From: Trichuris trichiura
Lineage: Eukaryota > Nematoda > Enoplea > Trichinellida > Trichuridae
Direction: 5' to 3'
Assembly (NCBI GenBank): GCA_037903355.1
Contig: JBAJFE010000040.1
Coordinates: 62,001-126,000, forward strand
Length of the DNA stretch: 64,000 nucleotides
Shown here: piece after piece, positions 24,800 through 36,400 of the stretch
How the letters are laid out: every line of letters starts with the position of its first letter
How positions within the stretch are numbered: the stretch's first letter is position 1
Notes under the pieces: generated by a model
Told to the model about the DNA's origin: nothing
Database searches by the model: none
What the model saw: the letters and a program-made list of their open reading frames with translations, nothing else
Translations under genes and position numbers: made by a program

Positions 24800-26300
24800 G
24801 CTACTCAATATCATTTTTTCCATAGCCACTGTTCGGTACGCTTGATTTCAACCGCATTCACATAAGCTCATATGACTCATGAAAGACAATAATAGTGTAG
24901 ATAAGCAGATTGTGAACGTCATCACGTCCTTACACGCTGTACTCTTTCGCTATCCTCAGCAGCTCCATGCCCGCATTGCCAGAATATCTTTACGCGGTTA
25001 CTTTCGAACGATATCTTCATCTTCCCAACTGCAATCGCTCCACTCCTAAGGCGAACCAAACAATAGACGCAAAGGCGATCGACAGATGACGTTAAGAGCT
25101 TCTAGAGACACGATGCTTTCAGATATGAAGATTTTAGAGCTTCAGTTATTACCGCGCACATAGTGACATATCGCGTTGAAGTTAGGATGCCTATCAGTGG
25201 GGCAACTTTCATTTGCCAATTTTCAATAATCACCTGCACACAATGGCCGGCCATTCAAACTCTCCCCATTCTCATATGTGAGAGAACAGTGACCATTCAT
25301 GGTAGATTTTGGCCCGGACGGTGTTTCCCAGCTGACCCTGACCCAACCATTTCAGGGTGACCACCAAGAGATTCCTCCCCCAAGAAACTGCGTGAGGCTG
25401 CTCAGACACAAAAACTCCTATCATCGCTTCGCAGCTGGCGTTATAAGAAAGCAGGTTTATCCTCAAAAGCAAACACTGCACAGCGCAAAATCATGCCTGC
25501 TACTGCAGCAGAAACGTTGCTGAATCAATATCTTCGACACGAATCATACCGAATTCATTTTCTTGCACCTAGTGGTCACTTGTTTCGGTCCGTTTGGTAA
25601 CTTCTTTCAACCGCAAGCAAAAGTTCTCGCTTAGAAAGGAGATGGAGCAACCATCACGCGAATATACTTAAAATATCTTAATAACCGCATATCGTACAAG
25701 AGCGGTCGTTGGGCAGCAGCTTTCCGAATTAGCAAATATATACTTCCATTCAAAAAAGTGGTGCTCTCTTTCGGTTTTCCGTGATAAACTGTCACTGCGT
25801 GAATCGCGACAGTGCTTCCCAAAGTGGCAGGCGGCAATGACAACGACAAAGCTGACCAAACAATCTCCGATTCTTTACCTGAATGTTGCGACGACGTTGA
25901 CTTGATTCGCCTATTCAAGCTGTCGGTGTAGATGTTGAAGGTCTCCACTGCGAAAGATATGCAGACGGTGACTCTGTGGGCCGACAGGCACTGACACGGA
26001 ATGCCCATATATTCTCACGCAGAAATCACCCAAACGATCACGACGTACTCCGCTTCCATCCACTTTGCATACGCAACAGGTACGTCAACAATCGCCTACA
26101 GGAATTGACGACTGCCTGTTATAGATGCCCAAGTGAGTATTCGTCCAAGAGAAGCAGCACAGCCGCGTCCTATTGCTCCACTCGTAAGTTCACACTGCAA
26201 CAGTCTTGGAAAAGCCGCTTGCAATATCGTCATGTGTCGTCAAGCAGAACAGTACAGGCAATCACAATAGCAAAGGATAACATACAATATTCGCAGGATT
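24800..26300 (+). repeat. ATATCRT heptamer array 4
   Basis: Sparse but again on one strand: near 24,808 (ATATCAT), 25,690 and 26,225 (ATATCGT), with near-matches such as ATATCTT at 25,010 and ATATCGC at 25,163. Less regular than array 2. Confidence 0.35.
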
Positions 26301-27505
26301 TATTGACAGCAACGCAAGAGCATCCAATCCCAAGCTGCCACGGCCTTTTCATGCGGTACAAGAATGCTTCTGCGGGAAACCTAGACGAGTTTTAACGACT
26401 TGCCACGGTCGGCATCCGTACAATAGAAACTTCACACCGCGTTTTCAAGGCCTCTGAGCGAAGACAATAGGCAGAAACGAGCAAACTTAGCAGAATTGAA
26501 CACGTCAGGAACTACGGCCTTACTACCGTATTAAGATTCACAAGTTTTATTTACGTACAACGGGAAATAAGCTCGCGAATATAGTTCTTCCGCGTGTACG
26601 ATTCGAATTTCGTGCTGATGCGCAGAAGAAAATTGCTCCCTTTATTTATGTATTGACCGATCCTATAGGATGCCATCAGACGACTTCACCTCGCTCTTAT
26701 CAATCTTTTAAACGTGTTTTTAATTTGCTTCGAGTTCTTCCCGGTTTGTAGAGCGTAGTAGCTATTGAGTTTGTCACCGATATGGAGGCAGTAGACGGGC
26801 ACTGGGTTTAGATTTGTTTTATCGAGCATCGAAAGCATAAGATGAGTGCAATACCTATATTTGAAAGGTTTCTTTCGTACGGAGACGAAAATTGCCGAAT
26901 GTTGTATGGCAGACAGCCACGTATAATTTTGCGTATGCATATGCGCAGTGTTCTCGCTCCTAATGTTTAAATTTTCTGTCGATATCAGGAAACAAGCTCA
27001 GCGTGCCATGGGGTGATCTTTTGCATATTCCATCAATGCGTATGTAACAGGCATTGGCATTTCTAAGTAAATGACAACGGAGCAAATCAGTTGCGGCAGC
27101 AGTGATGGCAAATTTTCTCTGTATTCTTTCCTGAAAAATGCCCATTGCTTGCTTGGTAAATTATTTACTGAGAAATAGGGAAAAATGCACGCGAAGAACT
27201 CGTGAGATTTGTTAAGCATTTTTATTTCCCTTTGAAAACTATTCAAATCAACAAATGACTGCGTTGTCAAACTTTTTTAATAAGAATTTGAACGATCCAG
27301 CTTGCGTACACCATGAGCCCGTTTCGTCTGCTAATCTTTTCTCTTGTTAGGTATTTGCTTGCGGCGGTCCTTGTTTGGTTTTTTTCCGATTGTCATTTTC
27401 ATGTTACTTTCTTAAACATTATGCCTGCAATTCGTGCAGCGGTTATGTTCTAATCATTTCAACAGTTACTTACTGTTACTGCCATGACTACTTTATCTGC
27501 GAGGT

Positions 27506-27538
27506 AGCAGCCACTCACCGCTCCGGTGAGTGGCTGCT
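27506..27538. repeat. Perfect 15-bp hairpin with 3-nt loop
   Basis: AGCAGCCACTCACCG, loop CTC, CGGTGAGTGGCTGCT: a perfect inverted repeat. Outside it GTAGC and GCTAC can pair again across a GC bulge. Too short for a canonical pre-miRNA, and not followed by a T run. Nothing coding nearby. Confidence 0.6.
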
Positions 27539-29274
27539 GCGCTACTGATTCGTAGTGCCTAATTTTTCCTATGAAAAGTTATACACTTTAAAGTTTAGAA
27601 TGATTTGCAGGTACGCATGAAGTAACGCATTACCAATGTTCACTGTGCATCAGAAAGTTTAATGACGAACCATTGAAGAATTGTAACCGCCTTTCCAAAT
27701 ATGCTGAGTAGCGATAATTTCTCTATCCATAGGACGCATTAGCGCATTAAAGCTAGAGTTGTTAAGCTTTATCCAAAGTGGCACCGCGTCATTGGCTGAT
27801 TAGCAAATGTTCTGCTGCTTGCGCAATCTAAGGATTAGCCTCCTACAAGTATCAATACATTAGAACGGTATTCGTCTTAGTAACAGCGTGGTCAAGGTTC
27901 GTAATGGTTCTGCTTTTTATATATTCGAACTATGCGCTTTCGCAGCACTGCTGGTTCCTACCGTTGGCACATTCGTTTCAACTGGATTCCGAACGTGCTT
28001 CAACGTTCAATCCTGAGAACTTTGGGCATCGTAAACGCTATGACAGTTTGATTCACTCCGTAGATATTTTGCAGCACTATTTGACACTTTTGAAATGGTA
28101 AGTTCCAATCTGGCATGGAAGTGATGAATAATGACTGTAGTCAGCGGAAAAAACCCCTCTGACGTGTGCATGCACTCCAACTTAATTGCATCAGAAATAA
28201 TTGCAAAGGCAAAAATTACATGCTAGAGCTTTCAGGTGGCCATTGATTGCAACTGTCATTGGGGATAAAAGTTGTATCTTCCTGTGCCTGCGCCTAGCCG
28301 CCGAATGAGGACCATACTGATCAGAACAACATCAGAACGGCCCATAACGCTGATTTAACTGAGGTCCACTTCCATTAGAGGCGCGTATCATCGTTGTTAA
28401 AAACTTGTCACCGTAGGAATTCAAACAGAGCAAGTTGCACTAACAGTTTAATAGCACATAAGGGACCGAACAATAAATATTAATAACAAAACTGCGCGCA
28501 GCAGTGCGGAATACAAAAAGGTGAACGCGTTGACAACGAGTTGACGAAATTAGTTTCGCACGCACACAGTAGGGCTATGCGGCGAGCAGTTATAAATACT
28601 GTTAGCAGCGCGCATGCAGAGCAGCTCAGACGATGCTCACATGCAAAATGTTCTTCTTCTCTTTATCCTTGCATAGTCAGCACGGCAGAAAACCACATGT
28701 ATATTTAAGAGGAGAAAACGAACGATAGAATCGGGCGTTTCTTGTGCAGTACGAATACAGTTCACTCCAAATTTTCCGGACGGATGACGTGAACAAAACA
28801 TGTTTTCTACCGCTTTCCACTGCGCTTTTTTCTTTCACTTTAATAACTAGCGCCATTTGAAAGCGCAGATCCCGCCAAAAAAGGCATAACAAAGAAGCCC
28901 CTTATAAGCAACAAATATCTTTGAAATACTATGGTGTTGGAGGCAACGTTGCTATCCAAAAACTTCCCCAAAAGACGACGTACGTCTCTGCCTCTTCCGC
29001 AGTACGAAAACTAGTCATTGAATGTTTCCCACACGGATGATGTGAACGAGACTTGTCTAGCGGCGCTTTACGGTCCGCTTCTTTCTTTCACTTTGGCAAC
29101 TCGCCTCTGTTGGACGCGCAGATCCCGCCAAAGAAATCCCATATAAAGTACAAATATCTTTCAAATACTATGATATTGGAAGTATTTTGTAAATGTAACT
29201 TCTTGGTACGGGACCGTATAGTTTCATGTCGAGTTTCTTTTACGGAAAGTTTGTCCCGTTGATAATATTTTTAT

Positions 29275-29320
29275 TATTCCGGAGCTTTCGGGTCAAACGA
29301 GACCCGTCTTCAGCGGTGTT
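29275..29320 (-). ncRNA. Possible hammerhead-ribozyme remnant in the Penelope 3' end
   Basis: On the - strand: CTGAAGA (29313-29307), then a GGGTC/GACCC stem with a short loop, then GAAA. This is the order of the hammerhead core CUGANGA - stem II - GAAA. Hammerhead motifs are known in the LTR-like ends of Penelope-like elements. A cleavage-site UH triplet and stem I pairing are not clear to me, so this may be degenerate. Confidence 0.4.
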
Positions 29321-29563
29321 AATATAAAGCAATGAAGTAACGAAAATTCACGGTGTTAAAATGATGTAATGGGTGTTGCGCGGGGATGTTTTAACTGTTT
29401 AGAGTCCAATGTTTTAAAGTAGATTTCCTTGTCTCCTCATCTTCTGTCTGTCAGCTAGCCATTTTTCTTGTTGTGGGTATATGTTGTTCTTCAGAAATTT
29501 TATTTTAAGGTTCTTCTCCATTTTGTTGGTTTTAATCCGTAGTTCTTTGTTTTCTTTGTATGT

Positions 29564-29990
29564 TTAGTCAAGTGAGCAGCATTTAGAGCGAGTGACAATG
29601 TTTGCCCATTGTTCGTTTATTTCTGCTCCTTGATCTCTATTGCACGTCTCATTGCGCCTGATGTATAGAGCTTCCTTGATTTTCCGTAGGCGCAAATTGC
29701 TTTCGTAGTATAAGACTTTCGGATGGAGAGTCTGGTTGCAACGTGCGGCGTGTTCCACGACCGCGGAGGCCTGTATTGCTCTGTCCATGGTAGTTTTTGG
29801 GTTCGCGATTTTCCTTCCGCGTCGTCTTGTAGGGTTGGTGTCGTTGTTGAGAATGTTTTTTGCGTTTTTATAAGTGGTAAGGCCTTTCGTATGTTCGTTG
29901 AATCTATGTTCTAAGGTGTTTCCCGTTTCCCTGATGTACACTCCCAAACAAGGGCATTTGATTGGGTAGACCAGCCCTGTTCTTTTGTTT
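29564..29990 (-). pseudogene. Penelope GIY-YIG endonuclease (frameshifted from RT)
   Basis: - strand frame with LVYPIKCPC, then GVYIRETGNTLEHRFNEHTK, then AVVEHAARCNQ, RKIKEALYIRR and a final QWANIV segment. This is the GIY-YIG domain that follows RT in Penelope-like elements and nicks target DNA. The usual YIGETG reads YIRETG. It lies in a different frame from the RT part, so at least one frameshift separates them. Confidence 0.85.
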
Positions 29991-30783
29991 TTTGGGAGTT
30001 GGTTTTGCCCTTCCGGAGAATGGTCCTGAGGTTGTGGAAGCTTTTGAAAAAGACTTGGAACCCTAACCGTTTCCCTAGTCGGATAATCTTTTCTCTTAAC
30101 CCTGCCACATAGGGGATGACCAACCGTGTGTCACGCAGGATGTTTGGTTGATGTGATTCCCGGTTGTGAAGCATGTCTTTGAACACTTGGTTGATGAAAG
30201 ATTTCGGATAGTTGTTTTTGTAAAAAACCTTTCCAATATAGTTAAATTCTGATTGGATAAATTCAGGTTCGCATAAATTGATCGCTCTATTGATCATGCC
30301 AGAGATGATACCACGCATTACCAATCGTGGGTGATGTGATGAGAAATCAAGGTACTGTTCGGTGTGTGTCGGCTTTCTGTATACTCTGGTTTTGAGTCCC
30401 TGATCTGTGCGAATAATCAGAACGTCCAGGAAGGGAAGGGTTTTATTCGCCTCTTTTTCCATTGTAAAGACTATTTGATTCGGCCGGATGCTGTTAAGAA
30501 ACTGCAGAAATTGCTCCTCTTTCCCATCTTTTATAATGACCAAGATATCATCGACATATCTTTTGTATAGTCGTGGAGCAATTTCTCTGTCTACAGTTTT
30601 GGACATTTCCTTTTCAAAACTTTCCATGAATATTTCCGCCAGGACAGGAGATAGTGAACTGCCCATAAGAACTCCGCTAGATTGCTTGTAAAACTTATTG
30701 TCAAACATGAAGTAATTGCCATCTTGCATGCAGAACGACACTAGCTTGACAATGTGGAAAGGGTTTAAATTAGTTCTGCTGTC
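29911..30783 (-). pseudogene. Penelope reverse transcriptase, truncated
   Basis: - strand frame containing FYKQSSGVLMGSSLSPVLAE, the catalytic YVDDILVII box (YxDD), the PFLDVLI region and YRKPTHTEQYL. The order and wording are those of Penelope-type RTs, which resemble telomerase RT. The N-terminal fingers motifs are absent. The frame continues past the element boundary into repeat DNA, which is not part of the gene. Confidence 0.88.
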
Positions 30784-32671
30784 ATTGGAAGTAACGTTGC
30801 TATCCAAAGACTTTGTCGAAAGGGGACGCATACCTCCACTGGTTCTGCGGTACGAGAACTGGTTATTCAATGTCCTCCACGCTGATGACGTGAACGGGAC
30901 ATTGTATTCGACGATTTATAGCCCGCTTTCTTCATTCACTTTGGTAACTCACCTCTGTTGGAAGCGCAGTTACCGTCGAAAGGGGCATAACGAAAAAGGC
31001 CCCTTACCAACTTCAAATATCTTTCGAATACTATGATATTAGAGGTAACATTGCCGGCTAGCACCAAGCCAAATAGGCAACGTATATTTCTTCCGCTTCT
31101 TTATGATAAACTGCTGCTCCACGAACCGTGAACGTGGCAATATCATTAAGAATATATACAGTCTTGATAACATATACTTCCATCCATATTAACCGTGCGT
31201 CTGCCCAAATATCATTTCTTATTATCAAACTAATGAAAATTAATGTCACGGTTGCTTCGAAATTGTCGCTAGGATTCTAAAACTTTGCAACAAAGCTTCT
31301 TGTTTAATATCGTCGGCATTCTGCATTCCATACTTCACAACTACGAATCAAAAGGCATATTGTAAGAAACCGTCCAACTGATTATTCATATGTTTCCAAG
31401 TACAACGCGCAACAATGTACGTGTAGCTAACCTGCTAAACTGTGGCAATGCAGGTAGGATACGGCAGAATTCCGCTGTCAACGCTGAGGGTATACGGGCG
31501 AGTTAGTCAGTGATGTACGAGCTTCCATTCTAATTAACCAAGTCACTACATGTCCTTGTCGTAGTGAAGCTTCATACATCGAGCATTGCGAGCAGTGAAG
31601 GCCATAGAGTCCCTCAGGGGAGAGGCTGAGTGAGTCAAGGACAAAACAGATGCGTTACTATCACTTTGCCATAAAGACGGCACATGCCAATCTGCGTCTT
31701 TTTGGAAACTTCAACTTGTATACACTGAATCCTAAAGTAGTAAAGCGGTGTCGTATATATTCGCTGCAAATATCATGTGACAAGCGATTTAACATTCCAC
31801 TGTCCAACGGAGGCACTGGGCGAGAGCTGCCAGCTTTAGGTTGCCATAAAAAAACAACATCCTTTTCTTCAGTCGTCCTTGGCATGATGATGCTTGCTTT
31901 GTTAGCACTCTTTACTGGATAACAATGACTGCTCAAAGTACAAATTTGACATTGTCTTCAACCGTTCATTTAGCCACAGCAACGCGAGATTGTGCTAATG
32001 CCATGTAGAAACAGCACCATCTCACTGTAAAGTTCATACCGCTATAAAAAAACTAACAATGCTTTTGGTTGCGTAATACATCTGCAAATTGATGCTGGTT
32101 ACATGCTGCATTGTTTTTTCGTCCTATGTTTGCTGTTTATTCTTGTTATACTGACGGCGAGCTATCGCTTTACCCTTTTACGCTTTAGCTGACTACGTTT
32201 GACTCGCCGCCACACTTGTAGCAATTTTGTTCAGAGAGTATACATGCTATTAACACAAGACTTTTGCAGCCCTAGTTTTGCGACAGCTACTGCATTTTTT
32301 TCTAAACCACAGGTGTTGACCACCTTTCCTCCTAAGAGTAACTTCGGTGCTTCATAACGTGGTTCACTAGCTGTACATAATTCACAACGCGGAAAAGCAT
32401 CTCGTTTACTTTCTATAAAATATTCAAATAGTTCACCATCAGTGCGATGGCTGAAACTGTTTCTGCTTTGCGAGACGAGTGACATTAGCTCTATTGATAA
32501 TGCTACCATTTTCAACCGATGCTTTCGGTGCGCTGTAGCAGCATAGCTGAACGGATGAAAGTGTTTAGAGGCAAGATGCCTGGGACCAGGCGCGTATATT
32601 AGAAAACGCTCTTTCCAATTTGCTAGGCTTGAAATAAGGCTGAATCACAGTAAGCGGATCACAACTGTATG

Positions 32672-32891
32672 CCCTATATTACGGCCTATAAGAACACCAC
32701 TCTACGTAAGTAATGGATGCTAATAATTGGCCCAGTTGGTAATTCCCAGGCTCGCATGCGACTTATTAGTCCTATGAGCTGAACAGCAATTCTTCTACCT
32801 CAATTAGACTCACTAAGTGTTTAACTGGCTCAATCATTACTACCCATTACTTAGGTAGAGGGGGGGTTCTTGTAGGCCATGATATACGGTA
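32672..32891. mobile_element. MITE with about 45-bp terminal inverted repeats, in arm B only
   Basis: Left end CCCTATATTACGGCCTATAA; right end, inward, CCGTATATCATGGCCTACAA; both continue to a shared TAAGTAATGG. Arm A (about 15,620) has the uninterrupted sequence GCAGAGA-CATACAGTT, so this is an insertion of about 220 bp in arm B. Target duplication possibly TA. Confidence 0.75.
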
Positions 32892-32959
32892 TCTCTGCTC
32901 GACCTTAACTTTTCGCCTTCTAGCGATTCCACTGACACCAAGGAAGCATAAGTTAGGAA

Positions 32960-33810
32960 GCAATCAAATAGCATTATTAGGTAGCGACTCTATTGTAGTA
33001 CTCGTTTTTGGTTTAGTGTTAGATGGCTGGTAGGCAAGTTGTGAGAAACATGATGAACTTACCGCGCTGAAGTGATCGATTGTCCATCTGACGGATCCGA
33101 TTACTAAGAAATGACATAAAGTAACAAAATAATGCTGCGACAACGTGAAATGCAGCATGCTACTATGCTTAGACGGCAGCGATTGACGTGGAACCACATT
33201 CATACTGTAGACAATCAAGTTCTGTGATCCAATGAAGCAATAAACTCCTTAGCATTTTCAAAGGACACTCAACCTTACTTGCATTCCGTAAAAAAGGAGA
33301 GGAGACTAAGCGAAAAAAATTCAACAAATGAGACACAGCATTTAACCATTATTTTATTTTTCCTTTCTTTTGTTAGCATGGGCACGGAACAGTCACGGCA
33401 GGATCGTTGGAGCTAACAATAATAAGGAAAAAAGTCCTTCACGTTTTCGCAGCATCATTTTTTTGCTTTGCTTTATTTCTTAGTAATCGGATCCGTCAAA
33501 TGGACAACCGACCGTTTCAGCGCGGTCGGTTCCTCATGTTTCATACAACTTGCCTACCAGCACTACGGCTGAATCCTGTGTCTTAACTGTTGAATTTTTT
33601 CGCTTAGTCTCTTTTAAAAATTCTATGGATTTTATGGCTTCATTGGAACACAGAACTTGATTGTCTACAGTATGAATACAGTTCCACGTCAGTCGCTGCC
33701 GTTTAATCATTTGTCTTTGGGGCGGTGCGACATCGTTCGGAACGGACGCTGCGGTAGTTTTGTTTGTGATAACTGGAGTAACTGTAACGACAGTGAACTC
33801 AGCCAATTTT
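32960..33810. repeat. Local inverted duplication inside arm B
   Basis: 33,010-33,240 and 33,480-33,710 are diverged inverted copies of one segment (for example GACGTGGAACCACATTCATA against TATGAATACAGTTCCACGTC). Arm A has this segment once, at 15,130-15,500. A second-order palindrome within the large one. Confidence 0.65.
33534..33806 (-). other. Conserved open frame in arm B, unknown
   Basis: Counterpart of the 15,035-15,260 frame of arm A; 90 codons open, with matching TTPVIT/VTPVIT, WNC(V/I)HTVDNQVL and FLKE segments. No family recognised. See the arm-A entry. Confidence 0.35.
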
Positions 33811-34979
33811 CAAACCCTGTTCTTCGATTTCCTTCACGTTAGGTAATTTTGTTTGTTGAAACGTCTAATGGGGTTCTTCAGTTTTGCCTTGCATATTTTC
33901 TTTCTGTCAGGATAACTGCTTGGACATTCTTTTAGGTAAATGGCTTCTATGCAAGTTTCCTTACGTGAGGATGCAACGTAGTCAACACCTTTCCCCCATC
34001 AGGAGATGGAAGAAGTCATTAATTATCACCGTGCCGCAAATAACGAAGTGGCGATGGAAAAAGCGACGTTTTCCGTTTCAACGCATGGAACGTCGTCCCT
34101 TTCCACGAATTTGCTTATTATGGTCCACCAGGAGAGGTTGGATGTTCGAAATGATGACGTTGTTCACAGTGCCTAAGGTAAAGTGTATTTTAATGCGTCA
34201 GTTTATGTTTTATTCAGTTACGCATAGAGAAAATGACAAAAATTGTATCATGACAAATAATTTCAGTAATGTAAAGTAAGCGAACTAGGTTCCTCTGCAT
34301 GGAACGGCCAATGAGGTCTCTAATGGGAAGTAGCCGGAGATGTCGCCTAAGCTTAAATCTTAATTCAATCCTTCTCAATCCAATTAACTGTAGACAGTCT
34401 AAGCTTAAACCAAAACCGAGCAGTACCATTTATTTAAACCGTGTGCTTAAATTTATCGCGAACTGCAATTCTCATAGTAGGCCTAACGGAAGAAATGTGA
34501 AGAATCTTAGAGCATTCTTATTCTCTTTTTCACCCTTTCAATGTTCAATGTAGTAACGTGATAGGATGTCGCTATTGATACTAATGCTTTTGCGTTTAGT
34601 CTTCTAGTTGATAGTTTTTTAGTAGTTGCAATTGTTTAAGGTGAGCAAACGGCCAGTGAGTGGAAAATTGAAAAGCTGCGCAGCGATGTATTCAATGAAT
34701 GAATACAAAGCGAAGTCAACGTTTGCTGACGTTCTCATCGTAAATGCTGTTACTGAATGAAGCATTTGGAATAGTTTTAGCTATGAGGATAATACGATTG
34801 TGAGAAACTGTTAATGGATTGGTGCTATTGGCATAGTCATCGCAGAAGCAGCTGTTTACACAAAGCGTTCAGACGCTTCTTCACTCCCCTGAATACTGCT
34901 AGTTTAAAGTGGGATTGATGCTGTTACGTACAGAAACGGTTATGCGGTTTGTTTATGGCATTGTGAGCAAATATTTGAG

Positions 34980-36400
34980 ATGTGGAAAGTGGGCTGCTGA
35001 AACAATGGACAATCGTCTCTGCTATGTTATAATATGGTTGTACTTATTCTTGGTTAGAGTAAGAAAGCACACAAACCAACTTGCAAGCGGCTACAAAATG
35101 ATATTCGCAGGTCACTTAGCAATAGCTGCCATGTTATCCGATGACGGACAACGTTTACTGAAGATATGGCAATGTTTTAATAATGTCATTTGATTGAACG
35201 TCAAAATCGTCTAATCACTTTCCTACCTTGTATGATATGTCAGCGAGCTTAAATGCTTACGATATGGAAAAGAGAATGACTCTTCAACATGCCGTCAATC
35301 TCTGAAGAAGGCATAATGATATTGAGTTCTTGCTGGTGTGATCACAGAAGCAGCACAGCTCTGAGTGGCGTATAAAATGATATTAGCTCTTGGTGGGACA
35401 TGTGTTGTTGCGAGGCTGTAAAGTATTATACGATATTGATGGAGTGGGTAGCGACAGAAAGCTGTCCCAGTACTCGTCTGACAGCTTGACGATATGTTTC
35501 GTAGCGACAGCGTGCTGAAGAAAAAATATCCTATGTTAGCTGGAACTTTTTTTACGCAGCAATCACTGAGAAAAAGAGTGATGTGCTTTGAACATTTATT
35601 TTTATGATATTTTATTGAACATCTAACGGATGTTGTCACGTACGCCCTTGGTACTAATTAGCAGTCAAACCTTTGTTTGGCTTTGTGTGGATACGAATAG
35701 CTAAACGTGCACGCTGTCAATGATATAATGGATAAGAGCATGAAGTAATTGGATTGGATTGAGGCTTTTGAACGCCATGCGCCACAAGCCAGTCTGTACT
35801 GTAAGAGTAGCAGATGATGAAGTAGTAACTCGTACGGCGGAATGATATGTCATTGAAGAAGCCGGTGTATGGATTACCGTTTATACGAGAAACTGTTGGT
35901 CGGCTGAGGAGATAGCTTACCCGAAGAAGAATTATTAATTCAAAGTTCGGACGTAGGAAGAAATGGCTGGCATGAATCGTCTTAGTGAATGGCGTAATGC
36001 CCATTGTGACAACAGAGCTACGTATTACGATATTGACGCTATAGGAGGACGTATATCAATGAATTGGAAAAGTGGGACCAATTCGGTGGATGGATGGGCT
36101 CAAGAACGACTGTGCATACATAATAGTGCATTAGATTAAGGGTAGTACGATATTGCTTAGTAGCTAATGATATATGAATGGTTGTGAAATTACCGTATCG
36201 GCATTCGTCCATGTTCCTGGATTTCATTGACGCGGACGACCAAACAATGGATCATTCGTGTATGTGCGTGCGTGACTTAGTAGCTTTTAAAGCCTTATGA
36301 CTATCCGGAGTGTTTCATTCAAATATTGCCGGTAAAGTGGAATGTTTCGATTTGACCGGCCTGCTCTACGCTGCGACGATATTGAAGCAACTTTGTATTT
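34980..36400 (-). repeat. ATATCRT heptamer array 5 (mirror of array 2 and beyond)
   Basis: ATGATAT and ACGATAT recur on the + strand (for example near 35,097, 35,237, 35,315, 35,374, 35,429, 36,028, 36,149 and 36,384). The array continues past the outer limit of the inverted repeat at about 35,960. Confidence 0.5.

Larger units (their letters stand above)
24070..28394. other. Right half of inverted-repeat spacer
   Basis: Contains an ATATCRT array (about 24.8-26.3 kb) and a strong hairpin at 27,506-27,538. Open frames up to about 139 codons occur in the array but show no domain, signal or splice pattern that I can support. 27,904-28,085 has an open frame ending at a GTAAGT donor and could be a stray exon. 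Confidence 0.4.
29184..30783 (-). mobile_element. 5'-truncated Penelope-like retroelement
   Basis: 1,600 bp flanked by a 9-bp direct repeat ATTGGAAGT (29175-29183 and 30784-30792). Arm A carries the uninterrupted site (about 17,480-17,500), so the insertion boundaries are exact. On the - strand it encodes a partial reverse transcriptase, then a GIY-YIG endonuclease, then a non-coding 3' end: the Penelope order. RT motifs before the VLMGSSLSPVLA box are mostly missing, so the copy is 5'-truncated. Confidence 0.93.
28395..35960. repeat. Giant inverted repeat, right arm (B)
   Basis: Inverted counterpart of 12,890-18,240. It is longer because of a 1.6-kb Penelope-like insertion (29,184-30,783), a 220-bp MITE (32,672-32,891) and a local inverted duplication (about 32,960-33,810). 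All three are absent from arm A, so they post-date the duplication or arose as the arms diverged. Confidence 0.85.

Noticed and set aside
27904..28101. 65-codon open frame ending at a GTAAGT site
   Set aside because: A single possible exon without a partner; could be chance.
30784..30870. First residues of the reverse-transcriptase frame
   Set aside because: They lie outside the Penelope insertion, in arm B repeat DNA.
12890..35960. Maverick/Polinton or a viral insertion
   Set aside because: No polymerase B, integrase, capsid or ATPase motifs in any frame.
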